Position numbers and translations under genes: made by a program
Shown here: positions 49,225 through 60,900 of the stretch, one piece after another
Layout: every line of letters starts with the position of its first letter
How positions within the stretch are numbered: position 1 is the first letter of the stretch
Notes under the pieces: model-generated
The model's database searches: none
Told to the model about the DNA's origin: nothing
The model's input: the letters and a program-made list of their open reading frames with translations, nothing else
DNA from: Tetrahymena thermophila SB210
Taxonomy: Eukaryota; Ciliophora; Oligohymenophorea; Hymenostomatida; Tetrahymenidae
Length of the DNA: 64,000 nt
Assembly: GCF_000189635.1 (NCBI RefSeq)
Contig: NW_002476434.1
Location: 1,054,001 to 1,118,000, forward strand
Direction: 5' to 3'

Positions 49225-50553
49225 ATGCAATTTATAGCTCGCTGGACTAGAAAGTTCATAGGAAAATATTTTCCAAAGCCAAAGTTTTAGCCATTAATTC
49301 CAAATAATCTTAGTGTGAACGCAAAAAAGACTCTTTGTTTTGCATAAATTCCATCATAAACAGCTCATCTTGAATTGTTTGATATTAACTTAGGTAAACA
49401 AACTACTTTGAAAAAATAACGAAATAAAAGCTAAATACATAATTATAAAATATTTGGAGTTGGATTTATTTATTTATCTTTTTATAAACAAAAATAGAGC
49501 CTATAAAAGAGATAAAAATCTTCAAGCTAAATGAAGAAATGACCAAAAAATATTTAAACTAGGTAATTAGTAACATATATACTTTTAATATAATATTAAG
49601 AGTCAAAGAAAAAAAATATTGATTATTTCTAAGACTTTACTTTAAATTTTTAAATTTGCTAGAGCTATTTCTTATCAAAAATGTGATAAAGGCTTTAGAA
49701 AGAAAACATTTAAATATAAATCTAGACTTTTAAAAATAAATATACTGAGTTACTGATTTATGCTAAATAAATAAATCACTTTATCAATAGATCAGCATTT
49801 TGTTTTTAATTTTTATGACTTATATTTGACTTTAAATACATATAAAAAAATCATTAACTCTCAAAATTATAATTATATAAATAAATAGAGGCTTGTTAAT
49901 TTTACAGATACACTTTAAGAATTGTTAAACTAAACATGCTAAGGCCTACAAGTATTATGTAATTCTTATACTATTAAAATTCTAATTAACTTACCCTCAA
50001 ATAACTAATTAGTTTGCGAAGATAATGATTTCCATCCTCTCAAGAGTTAGAATTTCTTCGTAAAAATTTACTATTTATTTATTTTTAATTATATAAACAA
50101 ATAAATAATTAACTAGAACCTATTTGACTTAAAATTTTTTACAAAATAATAACAGCATCAGTTAAAATTATAATCTGAAATAGACTCTGCATTGAGCTTT
50201 TATGATGAATAAAATGAATCAGAAGTAAAGTTTGACTCAACTCATTCTTCCATTGCAATATTTTCCAGAAAACCTTCTTTGTAAGATATTATTAAATTAA
50301 TTCTACTTAATAATAATTTGTTTTTTCTTATATTTTTGTTCTATGAGTAAATATTTATTCTAACTATATAATAAATATAATTAGCATAAGCAGCTCATAT
50401 TAAGAAGTTGAATCAAATCACAAAAATGATATTTCTATAGCTAGCGAGTACTATTCAGGAGAATTCAATGAAAACTACTTTAATTTTCAGGATGACTAAT
50501 AATTTCTTGATAACAACAGAATTTAATAGCAATAAGTTGTTCCACGTCTTTGA
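49225..50553 (+). CDS. multi-exon protein of unknown function
   Basis: ATG 49225 starts MQFIARWTRKFIGKYFPKPK. Exons 49225-49393 and 49498-49562 join in phase. Exons 49908-50059, 50117-50280 and 50385-50553 also join in phase to TGA 50551-50553. A further exon near 49603-49682 (SKKKNIDYFQDFTLNF) may link the two groups, but its donor phase does not fit. The middle contains TLQELLNQTCQGLQVLCNSY. The C-terminus is acidic, Ser/Asn/Gln-rich and disordered (FNENYFNFQDDQQFL). The basic amphipathic N-terminus could be a mitochondrial or membrane-targeting segment. No family is recognised. Confidence 0.6.
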
Positions 50554-51367
50554 TTTAAAGCCCAGAATAATTGGTTACTAAATCTGCTCTTAAAAATAAT
50601 ATAACAATTGATTATATTCTTGTCATAACAAATTAACTAAAATACAGTCTTAGTTGCTATTTTGCTATCTATGAATTGAAATTTTGCTTGATTACTGTGA
50701 CTGTATTGTTTTTGTTCATACTAATGCTACTAGAAATAAAAATAAGATATACAAAACACTCATACTTCATTTAAAAATAAACAAACAAACAAATACTACA
50801 TTTACATTACTATTATACTTAAAAAATATATATAAATATAAATAAATAAATTGCATATTATTTAATGTAAGTAAAACTATAATCTTCTTTACTTCATCCA
50901 AAAATCTTAAATTCTACACCTAAACTGATTTATAATAAATGTATTAAGTTTTTAATATTATTGTTATATAAATTGTCTAAAATAAGTTCGGAGATTGAAT
51001 TTCACTGTATAATAATTAGATAATATTGTTTTTTTTTATTGAATAAACTTAATAAATAAAAAATGTAAAATTAACCATTCTTTTTTCAATTATAAATTTA
51101 CATTTTTGTGTTTAACGAATATATAAATATATAAAGAAATTAATTCATAGTTGCAATATTAGGCATAATATTTACCAAAGAAATCTCTTTGATTATTATT
51201 AAAAAGATTAATAGGGGATTGTTTAATTTTATGCTTTGATATAAGTCAAATTATTAAATTCAAAATAAATATTAACTGTTAACTGATATTAATTTGCTTT
51301 TGTTTTGTATAAATCATACAAGAAATATAGCAAAAAAAAATTACATTTTTGTGATAAGTATTTTGAG
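50554..51367. other. intergenic spacer
   Basis: 0.8 kb of AT-rich DNA between two plus-strand genes; nothing recognised. Confidence 0.5.
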
Positions 51368-53148
51368 ATGCAATAAATTTATGAGGAAAAAATAAACCGA
51401 CTTTAAATACTCCTTGTCTAGAATGTTTTAGAAAAGATGTATTACAAAAAACAATGGAATGATAGGAGAAGATTTCTAGATGCTGGCTTAAAAATCATAT
51501 CAGATAAATTAAATGCATTAACTATTGAATAAAATGAGTTATACAATGAAATCGCTGATCTAAATGATGAAAGCTAATCTTCTCTCTAAACAATTTTGGA
51601 GCAGCAAGAAGGATTTGAAACTGAACACCATAATTAAATAGATTCATATGAAGAAATGTTTGAAGATATTTATAAATAAATAAGTTTGATTAGTGATACA
51701 TAAGGAAGATTGATTAATAAGTATAAAATAGAATTACAAAGTATGGCGTATGAAGTGAAGTAAATGAAATTAGATGAAAGTGAAAGGCTACTATAGGAAT
51801 AATAAAAAAATAAAAAGATAAAGAATATATTGTAGTAAGACTAGCAAGATTTTTAAGCTCTCTATAATGAAGAAAAGGATAAACTATAGGAATTAGAATG
51901 TAAATTTGATAGGCTTTAATAAGATTTTGAGGAGCTTTAATAAATATCATAGAAAATTGTTAATGAGAAAAAAGGTGAAAACATTAATGAGGCTTAAATC
52001 AAAGTAATTTATTTTATTTATATTTGCTTTAATTAATAAAATTGTTATAGTAAAATGTTGAGACTTTGGTAAAAGAAATTAAGATGCTTGAAGACAAGTG
52101 TATTGAATATGAAAACGAAATAAAAGATAAAAACAAGCAATTAAAAAATTTAAGAACATGCCAAAGCAATTTAAAGTAAGAAAATCTTAAGCTAGAGGAG
52201 GATATTTAAGAAAAAATGAATAATAAGGAGCTATCAGAAGGCAAGTAAAAAAAAATGTAAAGAGAGATAACAAGGTTATCATAGGTTATTGAGAGAAAAG
52301 AAAAAGAAATTCTCAGATTGGAAGAAAAGATTGAAGAAATTTAAAATTCTGAAAAAGAAAGAGTTCAAGGGTATATACAAGAAATAGAGGATCTTACAGT
52401 GGAAAATGAAAAATTAAAGCAAGAAGCGAACACATTAGCCAAATCAAATAAATTATTTTAAGCTCAAATGAAAAAGTACGAAAGTGCTGAGTAAATCACA
52501 AAATAAATTACTGAAAGGGAGTAGTAATTAAAAGAGCTTTAGCTGTAATATAAAGAATTGGAATTAAAATATTAGGCAGTAAAAAAGGAAGCAGATGTAA
52601 CTCTTTCTTAAAAAGAATTACACTTCTAAAAAGCAGTTAATTAGCTAGAATAAAATCATAAAAAGCAAATGGAAGAAGTAAAGCTATCAAACTAACAGCA
52701 AATAAATAATTTACAGAGCTAGTTTAAATAGGACAAGGAAAAGTTTGAAAAAGAAGCAATTCAATATTTAAATTATAAAGATGAAGAAATTAATAAACTA
52801 AGGAAATAAATTAACATAAGCTCAAGTATAAGCTCTCAAAATCTTAGTGGAAGTAAAGAAAATAACCCAAATTAATAAAGTATTTTATAATAGAGTAATG
52901 TAAATAATTAAAATAGCATAAAAGACTTATAAAATCTCTTGATAATCTTATCAAAAGACTTAAGGAATAAAGAAAAAGAGATTGAAGCTTTAAAACAACA
53001 GTTATAGCAATAACCTTTATAATAAATATCATAAAATAGGCTATCCACAAGCTAATCATACGAAAACAAACAAAGTCCCCGCAAACGTAAATCTAACAGT
53101 TAAGTAAATGATAAATATCTATAAAATATTCTTTAAACAAATAAATGA
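51368..53148 (+). CDS. long coiled-coil protein (577 aa)
   Basis: Two exons, 51368-52003 (212 codons) and 52051-53148 (366 codons including TGA), are split by a 47-nt intron. Nearly the whole protein is predicted coiled coil: long runs of Glu/Lys/Gln/Leu such as QERERE-like heptads, IERKEKEILRLEEKIEEIQ and DLTVENEKLKQEANTLAKSN. It ends in a basic, Ser-rich tail (NKQSPRKRKSNS). The N-terminal 150 residues (MQQIYEEKINRLQILLVQNV) are helical with some hydrophobic character. It is probably a structural or cytoskeletal linker, for example of basal bodies or cilia, but composition alone cannot say which. Confidence 0.8.
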
Positions 53149-53182
53149 ATGAATGTGTAAACAAATAAATGAATGAATGTGT
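53135..53182. repeat. 24-bp tandem duplication spanning a stop codon
   Basis: The 24-bp unit aaacaaataaatgaatgaat+gtgt occurs twice head to tail, with the first 8 bases of a third copy following. The first copy contains the TGA stop (53146-53148) of the coiled-coil gene. Confidence 0.85.
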
Positions 53183-54120
53183 AAACAAATTAATAAATTT
53201 AAAATTTATTTTACTATTAAATTAAAGCATATTTATATTAAAAAGTTAAATTTTCCTTGTAAAGTAGCTACAGTAATGTTTTTATATTTTTTATTATCTA
53301 CAAAATTTATATACATACATATATTTACAGATACAATTTTAATTTAATCACAAAACTAAACTTTTAATTTATTCTACTGTTTTTAATTTAAAAAAGTCAT
53401 AAAAATAAATAAATATGGAATTTGAATTTACAAAGCTTGATTTAGAAAAAATGAAATAATTAATAGCTATGCTCTAAAAGCTCATTCCTAATTAAATATT
53501 TATAATATTTTAATTTTTTGATAAACTAAATTAAAATAATAATTTTTGTATTTATGATATTAAAATTTTTAATTAAATTAAATAAATAAACTCATTTAAT
53601 TATTGATCATTAAGAGTTATATTTTTTTTTGATAAAAAGCAAAAGTTAAAGTTAGATAATAATTTTATTTATGTGAAAAGGTTTTTTTTTTAAATAAAAT
53701 AAGAAGTAAAAGTTAAAGTTAGATAATAATTTTTTTAAAATAAAATAAATAAGCTTAATTTAGTTATTGATTTTAAGAATTTTTTTTTGAAAAAAAAGAA
53801 AAGTTAAAATTAAAAAATAAATTCATTCATTCATTTTATGCAAAAAGTTTTAATTTTAAAAAGTAAAAATAAATTTTTATAATTTATTAAAATTATTTTT
53901 TTTCATCATATATATAACTTAAAATTAATTGATATAATTATCATAATGTTAATTAATTTTTAAATATTTTTATTTTATGAAAGTAATTTATTACACTTGG
54001 TAAGGTTTTATTTGAATGATTAATATTATTCTATATATAAATGTATGTATTTTAAGCAAATTTAATGAGAAAACAGTTTGAATAAATATAAAATAATAAA
54101 TAAAAACCATAGAAATTTAA
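53149..54120. other. convergent intergenic region with degenerate repeats
   Basis: It contains two or three imperfect copies of a ~90-bp unit with 'aaagttaaagttagataata' (about 53640 and 53705, weaker at 53800). No coding is seen. Both flanking genes end toward it. Confidence 0.6.
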
Positions 54121-55782
54121 TCATTATATAAAAGATTTATCTAATAGATAGTCATAAGCAACTGTAGCTTTTTTGATGATAGTATCAGCTTTGATATGAT
54201 ATCCATCAAGGGTTTTAACAACAGGTAAGTCTTTGAGAGGAGCATTAACATGGTGGACTAAGCTTACTTGACAAGGACTATGGTAAGAGGCAGTAACGTG
54301 GATATCTGAATATTCCATTTTTGTCAATTATGCAATATCAACTTTTCCTTCAACTGCACTTGGAATAAATTTAAGATTGACCATTGGGATTTCAAGCATT
54401 TCTCTTGCTTTATGAGGATCTAATTTATTGAATTTATATGACATAGTAGCAAAAGCTATAGTTTCATCACTGTACTTTAAAGTTGCCTTCAATGTATCTC
54501 TGCAGACAGTTATTTCAGCATCACCAAATTTTTAGGGTTAGCCGAATACTTCTCTTCCTGCAGTTCTTGAAGCACTTGAGTTAAGATAACTTTAAACTCC
54601 AAACATTACTAATTCGTTTCCTAAATAGCAAGGAACATACATATCTAATTTATGGAATTCACCTAATCCGCTTCCACTTGCATTGATAAAATATAAATAC
54701 ACGTAATTATGATCGTAAGGAATGAGGGGTTCAGGTAGAGCTCTTGCTATTGCTTCAGGAGTTGATTCATATTAAAAGATTAGATACTCTCTGTCATCCA
54801 TAATGAGTGGACCTTTAGAGAAAGAGGGAGCTATAAGAGGCATAGAAGCAGCCCTTAAAACATCTTCTTGAATACTAAAATCAAGTTGTCCTTATTCTCC
54901 TCTATGACCCTTCGCTATTTCCTTTGCATTTTCTTATCCACCAACGCTTTCAACGTAGTCATGCAAAACTTTACCAAAAGGTAGAGTTATATCTGCTTTA
55001 ATATGTTTACCACCCAATACTTTGAGGACAGGGAGGAGAGTAGTGGGAGCATTAACATGAGGAATCAATTCTAGCTTAGCTGGTCCTTCCCATGCTTCTT
55101 TCAATTAAATATCACAGAGGTTAAAACCAATAAGTTATGCTATCTTAGGGCTCCAGTCGACATCTGGAATATACTTCAAAACGCACTGCAATTTAGTAAG
55201 TGATTTTAAAGCTTCTGCTTCAGGAATTTTTTTGTATTTATAAGTCATAGTGCCAAATGCTATCTATTCTCCGCTGTAATTTAATCTTCCTACTAAGGTA
55301 TCTTTATTAATTCCCATAGAAGGTTTGGCATACTTTTTAGGAAAGCCCCAAATTTCTCTACCTGAGGCAATAGGTGCTTCATTATTCAAGTACATTTGCA
55401 GAGTGAAATTAACAGGTTCTCCATTTAGCAAACAAGGAATGACTGTTCCAGTTTCAGAATATGAACCAAAGCCGCTTGAGTCAGGCATGTTAATCCACTC
55501 ATAGAGGACGACATTGCTTTGAGGAACTAGAGGATAAGGAACTACCTTACGAAGAACTTCTATATCTGTTTCGTAAGAAATAATAAGATACTCCCTGTCA
55601 ATAAAGCGATAAGGCCCGAAAGGGAAAGAGGGAGAGATTGCTGGTTAGGAAGGTAATTTAAGGATTTCTTCTCTTTTTAAACGCTAATCTAAGTACTTTC
55701 TGTTTCCTTTAACATAGTTACCTGATTTATGAGTTGTGTGGTGAACTTCTTCTGTGATTTGATGTAAACCTGTTGAGCTCAT
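54121..55782 (-). CDS. tandem acetoacetate-decarboxylase-domain protein (553 aa)
   Basis: A single exon of 554 codons from ATG 55782. Two ADC-fold domains follow one another (residues ~50-270 and ~315-545). Each has a start like APSFPFGPYRFIDREYLIIS / APSFSKGPLIMDDREYLIFQ and a core like GREIWGFPKK / GREVFGQPQK followed by DTL. In bacterial acetoacetate decarboxylase the first Lys of PKK forms the Schiff base and a Glu ~40 residues earlier assists. Domain 1 keeps both (K149-K150, E110). Domain 2 has Q417 for the Schiff-base Lys and, by my alignment, K378 for the Glu. Domain 1 may therefore decarboxylate or condense a small keto acid while domain 2 is structural. Codon use is noticeably less AT-rich than nearby genes, suggesting high expression or past transfer. 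Confidence 0.9.
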
Positions 55783-57987
55783 TTTATATATTGTTTATCT
55801 TTTACTTTATTTTTATATTATAAAAAGCTTTTTTTTTGAAAAAATTTCTGATGGTTTTAATTATTTAAGATATTAATTATCAAACTAGATTGATTGTATT
55901 ATCCATAATTTAAGTAGTGGTGTATATCAAAAAAAAGTATAAGTAAAGATACGAATTACATCTTAACAATTATATTTAATAACTCTTTAGAGATTTAATC
56001 AGAAATATCAGTAATTAGAAAAAAATTACTATGAGCATTTGCATTAAAAAAATAAATGGTTAAATATTTTTTAATCAGAGTTAAAATTCCAGTTTCTAAC
56101 TAAATCAATTTAACTCAAATGCTTCTTGGAAATATTTAAATTCTTCAGTTGTTGTAAATAAAATGATTAATTCTAAAATGCAAAAATATTAAAATAATAT
56201 TTTTCAAAATAAAAATATGTTTAAACAGCATTTATTTATTGATTCCCTCTATGCATTTTCTTAAATTATACAATTTTATATATTTCAAAATAGACAAACA
56301 AACAAACAAACAAACAAATAAATTTCAGCTTAACTATAAATTTAACACTAAATTAATTTAATAGTGAAAATAATACTCACAAATCTTTTATTGCATAATT
56401 AAAGATAAATAAAAGTTTAATTTTGGATTTGGATTACATTCTATAATTTATTTTTCAGGATTCTAAGACATGTGTTTTTAAATTTAATTTTAAAGTGATA
56501 AAATTCAATCACACACATATTTTGAACTCATTAAAGGGAAAATTATTTAGTTTTAATAATAAGTTCAAAAATAATTGTAAAGGAATTGAAATTCCTTGCT
56601 CTTCTATAGCAAAATATGGAGTAGTTGCTTAATTTAACTTTAAATATTATTTATGTTTAATAATCTTATAATAGCTTTATAAATTTTAAAGCTAAATGTA
56701 CATAGTAGTATGAATTATTGATGGCTTTTCTAATACTATACTATTTAAATATAATTTGCATTAATAATATGCAATATTTTTTATTTAATTCATATCAAAC
56801 AAATAAGAAATAGATAGTAATTTAATATGTGCATTGTTTATATCAATAAAGATATTTTTCATTCTTAAATTAAACCAATCATCAAAAATTTAAGTTTCTG
56901 ATTAAATAAATTTTTTTAGTTTCTTAGACTAATTAATTAAATATGCAAAAAAAAAGATTAAGAGATAGAAAAAATATAATTAACAGCATCAAATAAGATA
57001 TTAAATATTAATTTAGTGAAATCATATAGATTATTAGGTAAATTTGATTAATTAGGTATTATCAAAAACCACCTTAATTAACAATAGAAAGTTAAATATT
57101 CTAATAATATGATGAATTAAAGTATGTTTAATACTTTTTCATAATTTTAAAAAGAGAACTGACTAAATTTTTTATTAAAAGCATTTCATTAGTTTTATCT
57201 TTCTTCTACTAGATCTAATTTAAAATTAATTAGCACTATTGTTTCATTTCATTTGTTAACAAAGAATTTTCTAAATATTTTTTCTGTCATTTTATTTTTG
57301 TCTAATTTTTTATTGTGATATAAATCAATTGAAAACTCTTTCTCTCCATCTTATTCGTTTAATAAAAATCATATTCCTAATTCATTCAAGTGTAGAAAAT
57401 TCAAATTTAAAATAAAGATATAAATAAATAAATAAACATTTATTAAATTTAGGAATAATTTTAAAGGAAAATAGAAAGTTATGCTAAAAAAATTACTCTT
57501 AAATATTTAATTAAAAAAATAGATAGAATATTTACAATTTAGGACATTTGCTTTCAGATTTATATATATTTTTACGTTGTTTAGTATTTTTAGAATGGCA
57601 ATTTATAGAGTAAATAAAATATATTTAATATTTTCAAGATAAATATTTATTTTAAATAAATTTATTTCATCTTTTGTAGATCTATAAAAAGTAGAGTAAA
57701 CAAAAAATTAAATATTTGATTATTTAAAGATCTAAAAACTAATTAAAATTATTTGGAATTGAATATTTTTAGTAGTTTTTCAAGATAAATTAGAAATGTT
57801 TTTATAGTATTGGTTGTAGACTAGTAAAATATATATATAAATATTTGTTAAAATAAAAGGAAAATATTACATGAAAAAAGATAAATATAAATATTTTAAA
57901 TCTATAAAAATAATAAGTCATCTATATTAATATAAAACACTATTTATAAAATAATTAAAAATAAATATCATCATATATATATTCACA
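55783..57987. other. intergenic DNA, one possible exon
   Basis: 2.2 kb upstream of the ADC gene and downstream of the alpha-ear gene. It holds (CAAA)n at 56294-56318 and the weak block at 56327-56760; the remainder is AT-rich with no recognised feature. Confidence 0.45.
56329..56760 (+). CDS. possible exon or small gene, unknown
   Basis: After an acceptor-like 'ataaatttcag' the frame is free of TGA for about 140 codons to a TGA near 56760. The second half has notable residue diversity: DSKTCVFKFNFKVIKFNHTH and FKNNCKGIEIPCSSIAKYGV. There is no ATG of good context in frame upstream, so if real it is an internal or last exon. Chance is a serious alternative. Confidence 0.2.
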
Positions 57988-60900
57988 TCATTAATCGCTG
58001 CGGAAAATTAGAGAAAAAGTTTGTATTATATACTCCAAAACACAGTTTTGCAATTCATCAACAGGTTAATCTATAAGACTAACTTAAAAGATTGCTTAGC
58101 CATTTGGACCAATAGAAACTTTCATCAAAAAACGGGTATTTGATGCTCTTAATGAGAAACAACCTCCTACCTTTGTTTCATTAAGTCCTAGTAGGTAATC
58201 TTATTACTTTGCTTCGTTGATTTCCATAAAATTCTTAAAGTAATTTAAGAAATCATATGAGCTCTTTGCAACTTTTTCTTCTAAATAAATCTCCTCTGAC
58301 CTATACATTTAATCTTTTGAATTTCCCCATAAATACTTGAAAGTAGAAATATCAATAACTTTTGGTTCAAAGAACTTATTTATACTATTTGGTATTGCTA
58401 ATGTATATCTTCTATTCTAATGTTTGAATCTATTAATATTCGATTATTAAAATTAATCAATAATATAAAAAATAAAACAAATATTTTTCAGCTTATCAAA
58501 ATATTTTTATTTAAGTATATTTATTTGTTATGTAATTAAATTAACTAACTTTACAAAGTAAAAAATAGTTTTTTTGAAATTATAAAATTATTGAGGAAAT
58601 TAAATAAATTTTAAAAGGGAATTAAATAAATTATAAAAATGAAATAAAAAAACTAGAAATGCCATGTTGATTTTAAAGACAAATCAAGTTTTTAAAACGG
58701 CAAAGCAATTAATTATTTAGCTTTACCTATAGGAAAAATCTAATTATATAATTTCAAAAGGAATTTCATTGATTCCAATAAGCAGTCTTTGAGATTTTTA
58801 AACTCCTGGCAAGATTTCAGTATCAAGCTCTTAAGGCTCTAATTCAAGTGTATTTGCTTTTATTTATAAAATAAAGTTAATTAACTTAGAATATACTTGG
58901 AGTTGAAAATAAATACTCTTTCCTGGGTTATAGTAAACTTATAAATCAGCAATAACATCTTCTGTTCTATTGGTGAAGTATAAAATTATTTCTAAGATAT
59001 CAGCTCTATCATTTACCATTAGTCTACTTATAAGTCCAATTTGAATTTCTTCATTTTAAAATAAAGGGAAATTCTCCTTCAAGCAACCTCTTTTGAATCT
59101 GTACATAACTTGATGATTGTTAGGTAAGTAGCTAAACAGATTGTAATCATTTCTAACAAGTTTTCCTTTTATAATCTTAGGAGCTTTATTTTCATAATAC
59201 TGAATAGGGTTTTAGAAAGGGAATATCAATGCAGCACTTTCAGGATCTATTTGTCTCATATCTTATGCAAAGTTTACAGGTATGGTTTCAAAATCTATAT
59301 TAATAAATATTTAATTAACTCTTATAAATATTTTGTATAAATATGCAAAAGATAATTAATGAACTAATTATTTACTGTCCTAAGCTTCGAAGTATCTTGG
59401 GGATACTTTATTCTAAATAGTTCCTTGATTGTTATTATAACTATTGAATTTATCATATGAAAAAGGCCTGTTTTTAGCATCTCTTGATTATGGAGATATG
59501 TATTGCTATCCTCTTTTTCCCATTTCTGAAAGTTTAACTTAATTTTACTATTGATGTATATTTTATCTTTGCTCACTGTCATATTTGAAGGCACTTAGCT
59601 ATCTATTTTCCTTTCCATTTTGATCATCTAAGCAATCATCTTTAAGTAAAAATTTAAAAAATTTAAGAATATTGTAAATTGTAAAGCTAATTAAACTAAT
59701 TACTTATACGTCTTGCATCGGATAACATACTATTTGTAGCCATATTATCTACATCTTTTTCAATAATTATTTCTTGTGGTTTTTAAGCATTAAACTTTTT
59801 AGGTTGAGCTAATAAATTGGAACAAACATTAAAAATTAATATTGATAAAATTTAAAATACTCTTTGTCATTTGTTATCCACCAACTACTTATTGTTCTTC
59901 TAAAGGCATTTGCTAATCTTAGTACTATTACATCTTACTTGCTTCGAGCATTAATTAATCTATCCTTGCATGTAATTGAGTGTTTATTTACTGAAGCTCT
60001 TCAATCTAAATTTTAAATCGTAAAACAATATACCATCAAATAAATAAATTCAAATTAATTTCAAATCCTAATCACTAAAATTTTTCATGAAATTGATTAA
60101 AAAGAATTTAAATTAATTTTAATAATTTTGATTATTTCTAAAACTATTTTATTAAATTATTCAATTGTTTGAGAGAATCAATAAATTTTTGCTATTCTTT
60201 TTATCTCAAATGAAAAAAGAATATTCAATCTTTTTAATTATTTTCATTATTATCAAATTATTTTTAAAAAATTTTATCTTTATTTTAACAAATTTTTGTA
60301 AACTTTTGAACAAATATCTTAATCAATATTATTGTTAAAAAATATTGAATTTTAGAAATAAATAAAATTAGATGAGACTTTGGTTAAAAATTATCTATTG
60401 AAAATAAATAAAATCTACAAAGTAACTCAAATATTTTATGAAAAATTTACCTAATCTAATAGTTATTTATCTGGCTGTTTTGCTTGCTCAAGATTATCTT
60501 ATAAATCTTAGATTTATTGTGTTAAATTATTCTTTTGCTCCTGAAGCTAATGAATTTATTTATTTAAACTTTGTTATTCATTTTCTTATTTAGTTATTTA
60601 AATGGTTGCTTGAATAATTTAATCATTTAAGATGTTATTCTTCTCCCTAAATTCATCTAAATTCTTTTTCTAATTAATTTATTAAAAATTGAATGTCTAT
60701 TCTCTTTTAAATATTATCTTACTTCTTAGGAAAGCTCTTTGTGGATATTAAAAAGCAATTCATTTTATTCTTAATTGAGCTTTATTTGCTTTTTTAAATC
60801 CTCTTAATGCTAATCTACTTAGAGTTTTAATTTAGAAATTTCGAACTCACTTTGTTTATTATCAGGAACTATTATTTCTTAATTAGCTTATTCTAGTTAC

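Noticed and set aside
58858-58896. Apparent 39-nt intron (GTATAT...AAAAG) in the adaptin-ear exon
   Set aside because: Removing it breaks the phase by my first reading of the acceptor, and the sequence is open in frame, so I left it as coding. Junction reads would settle it.
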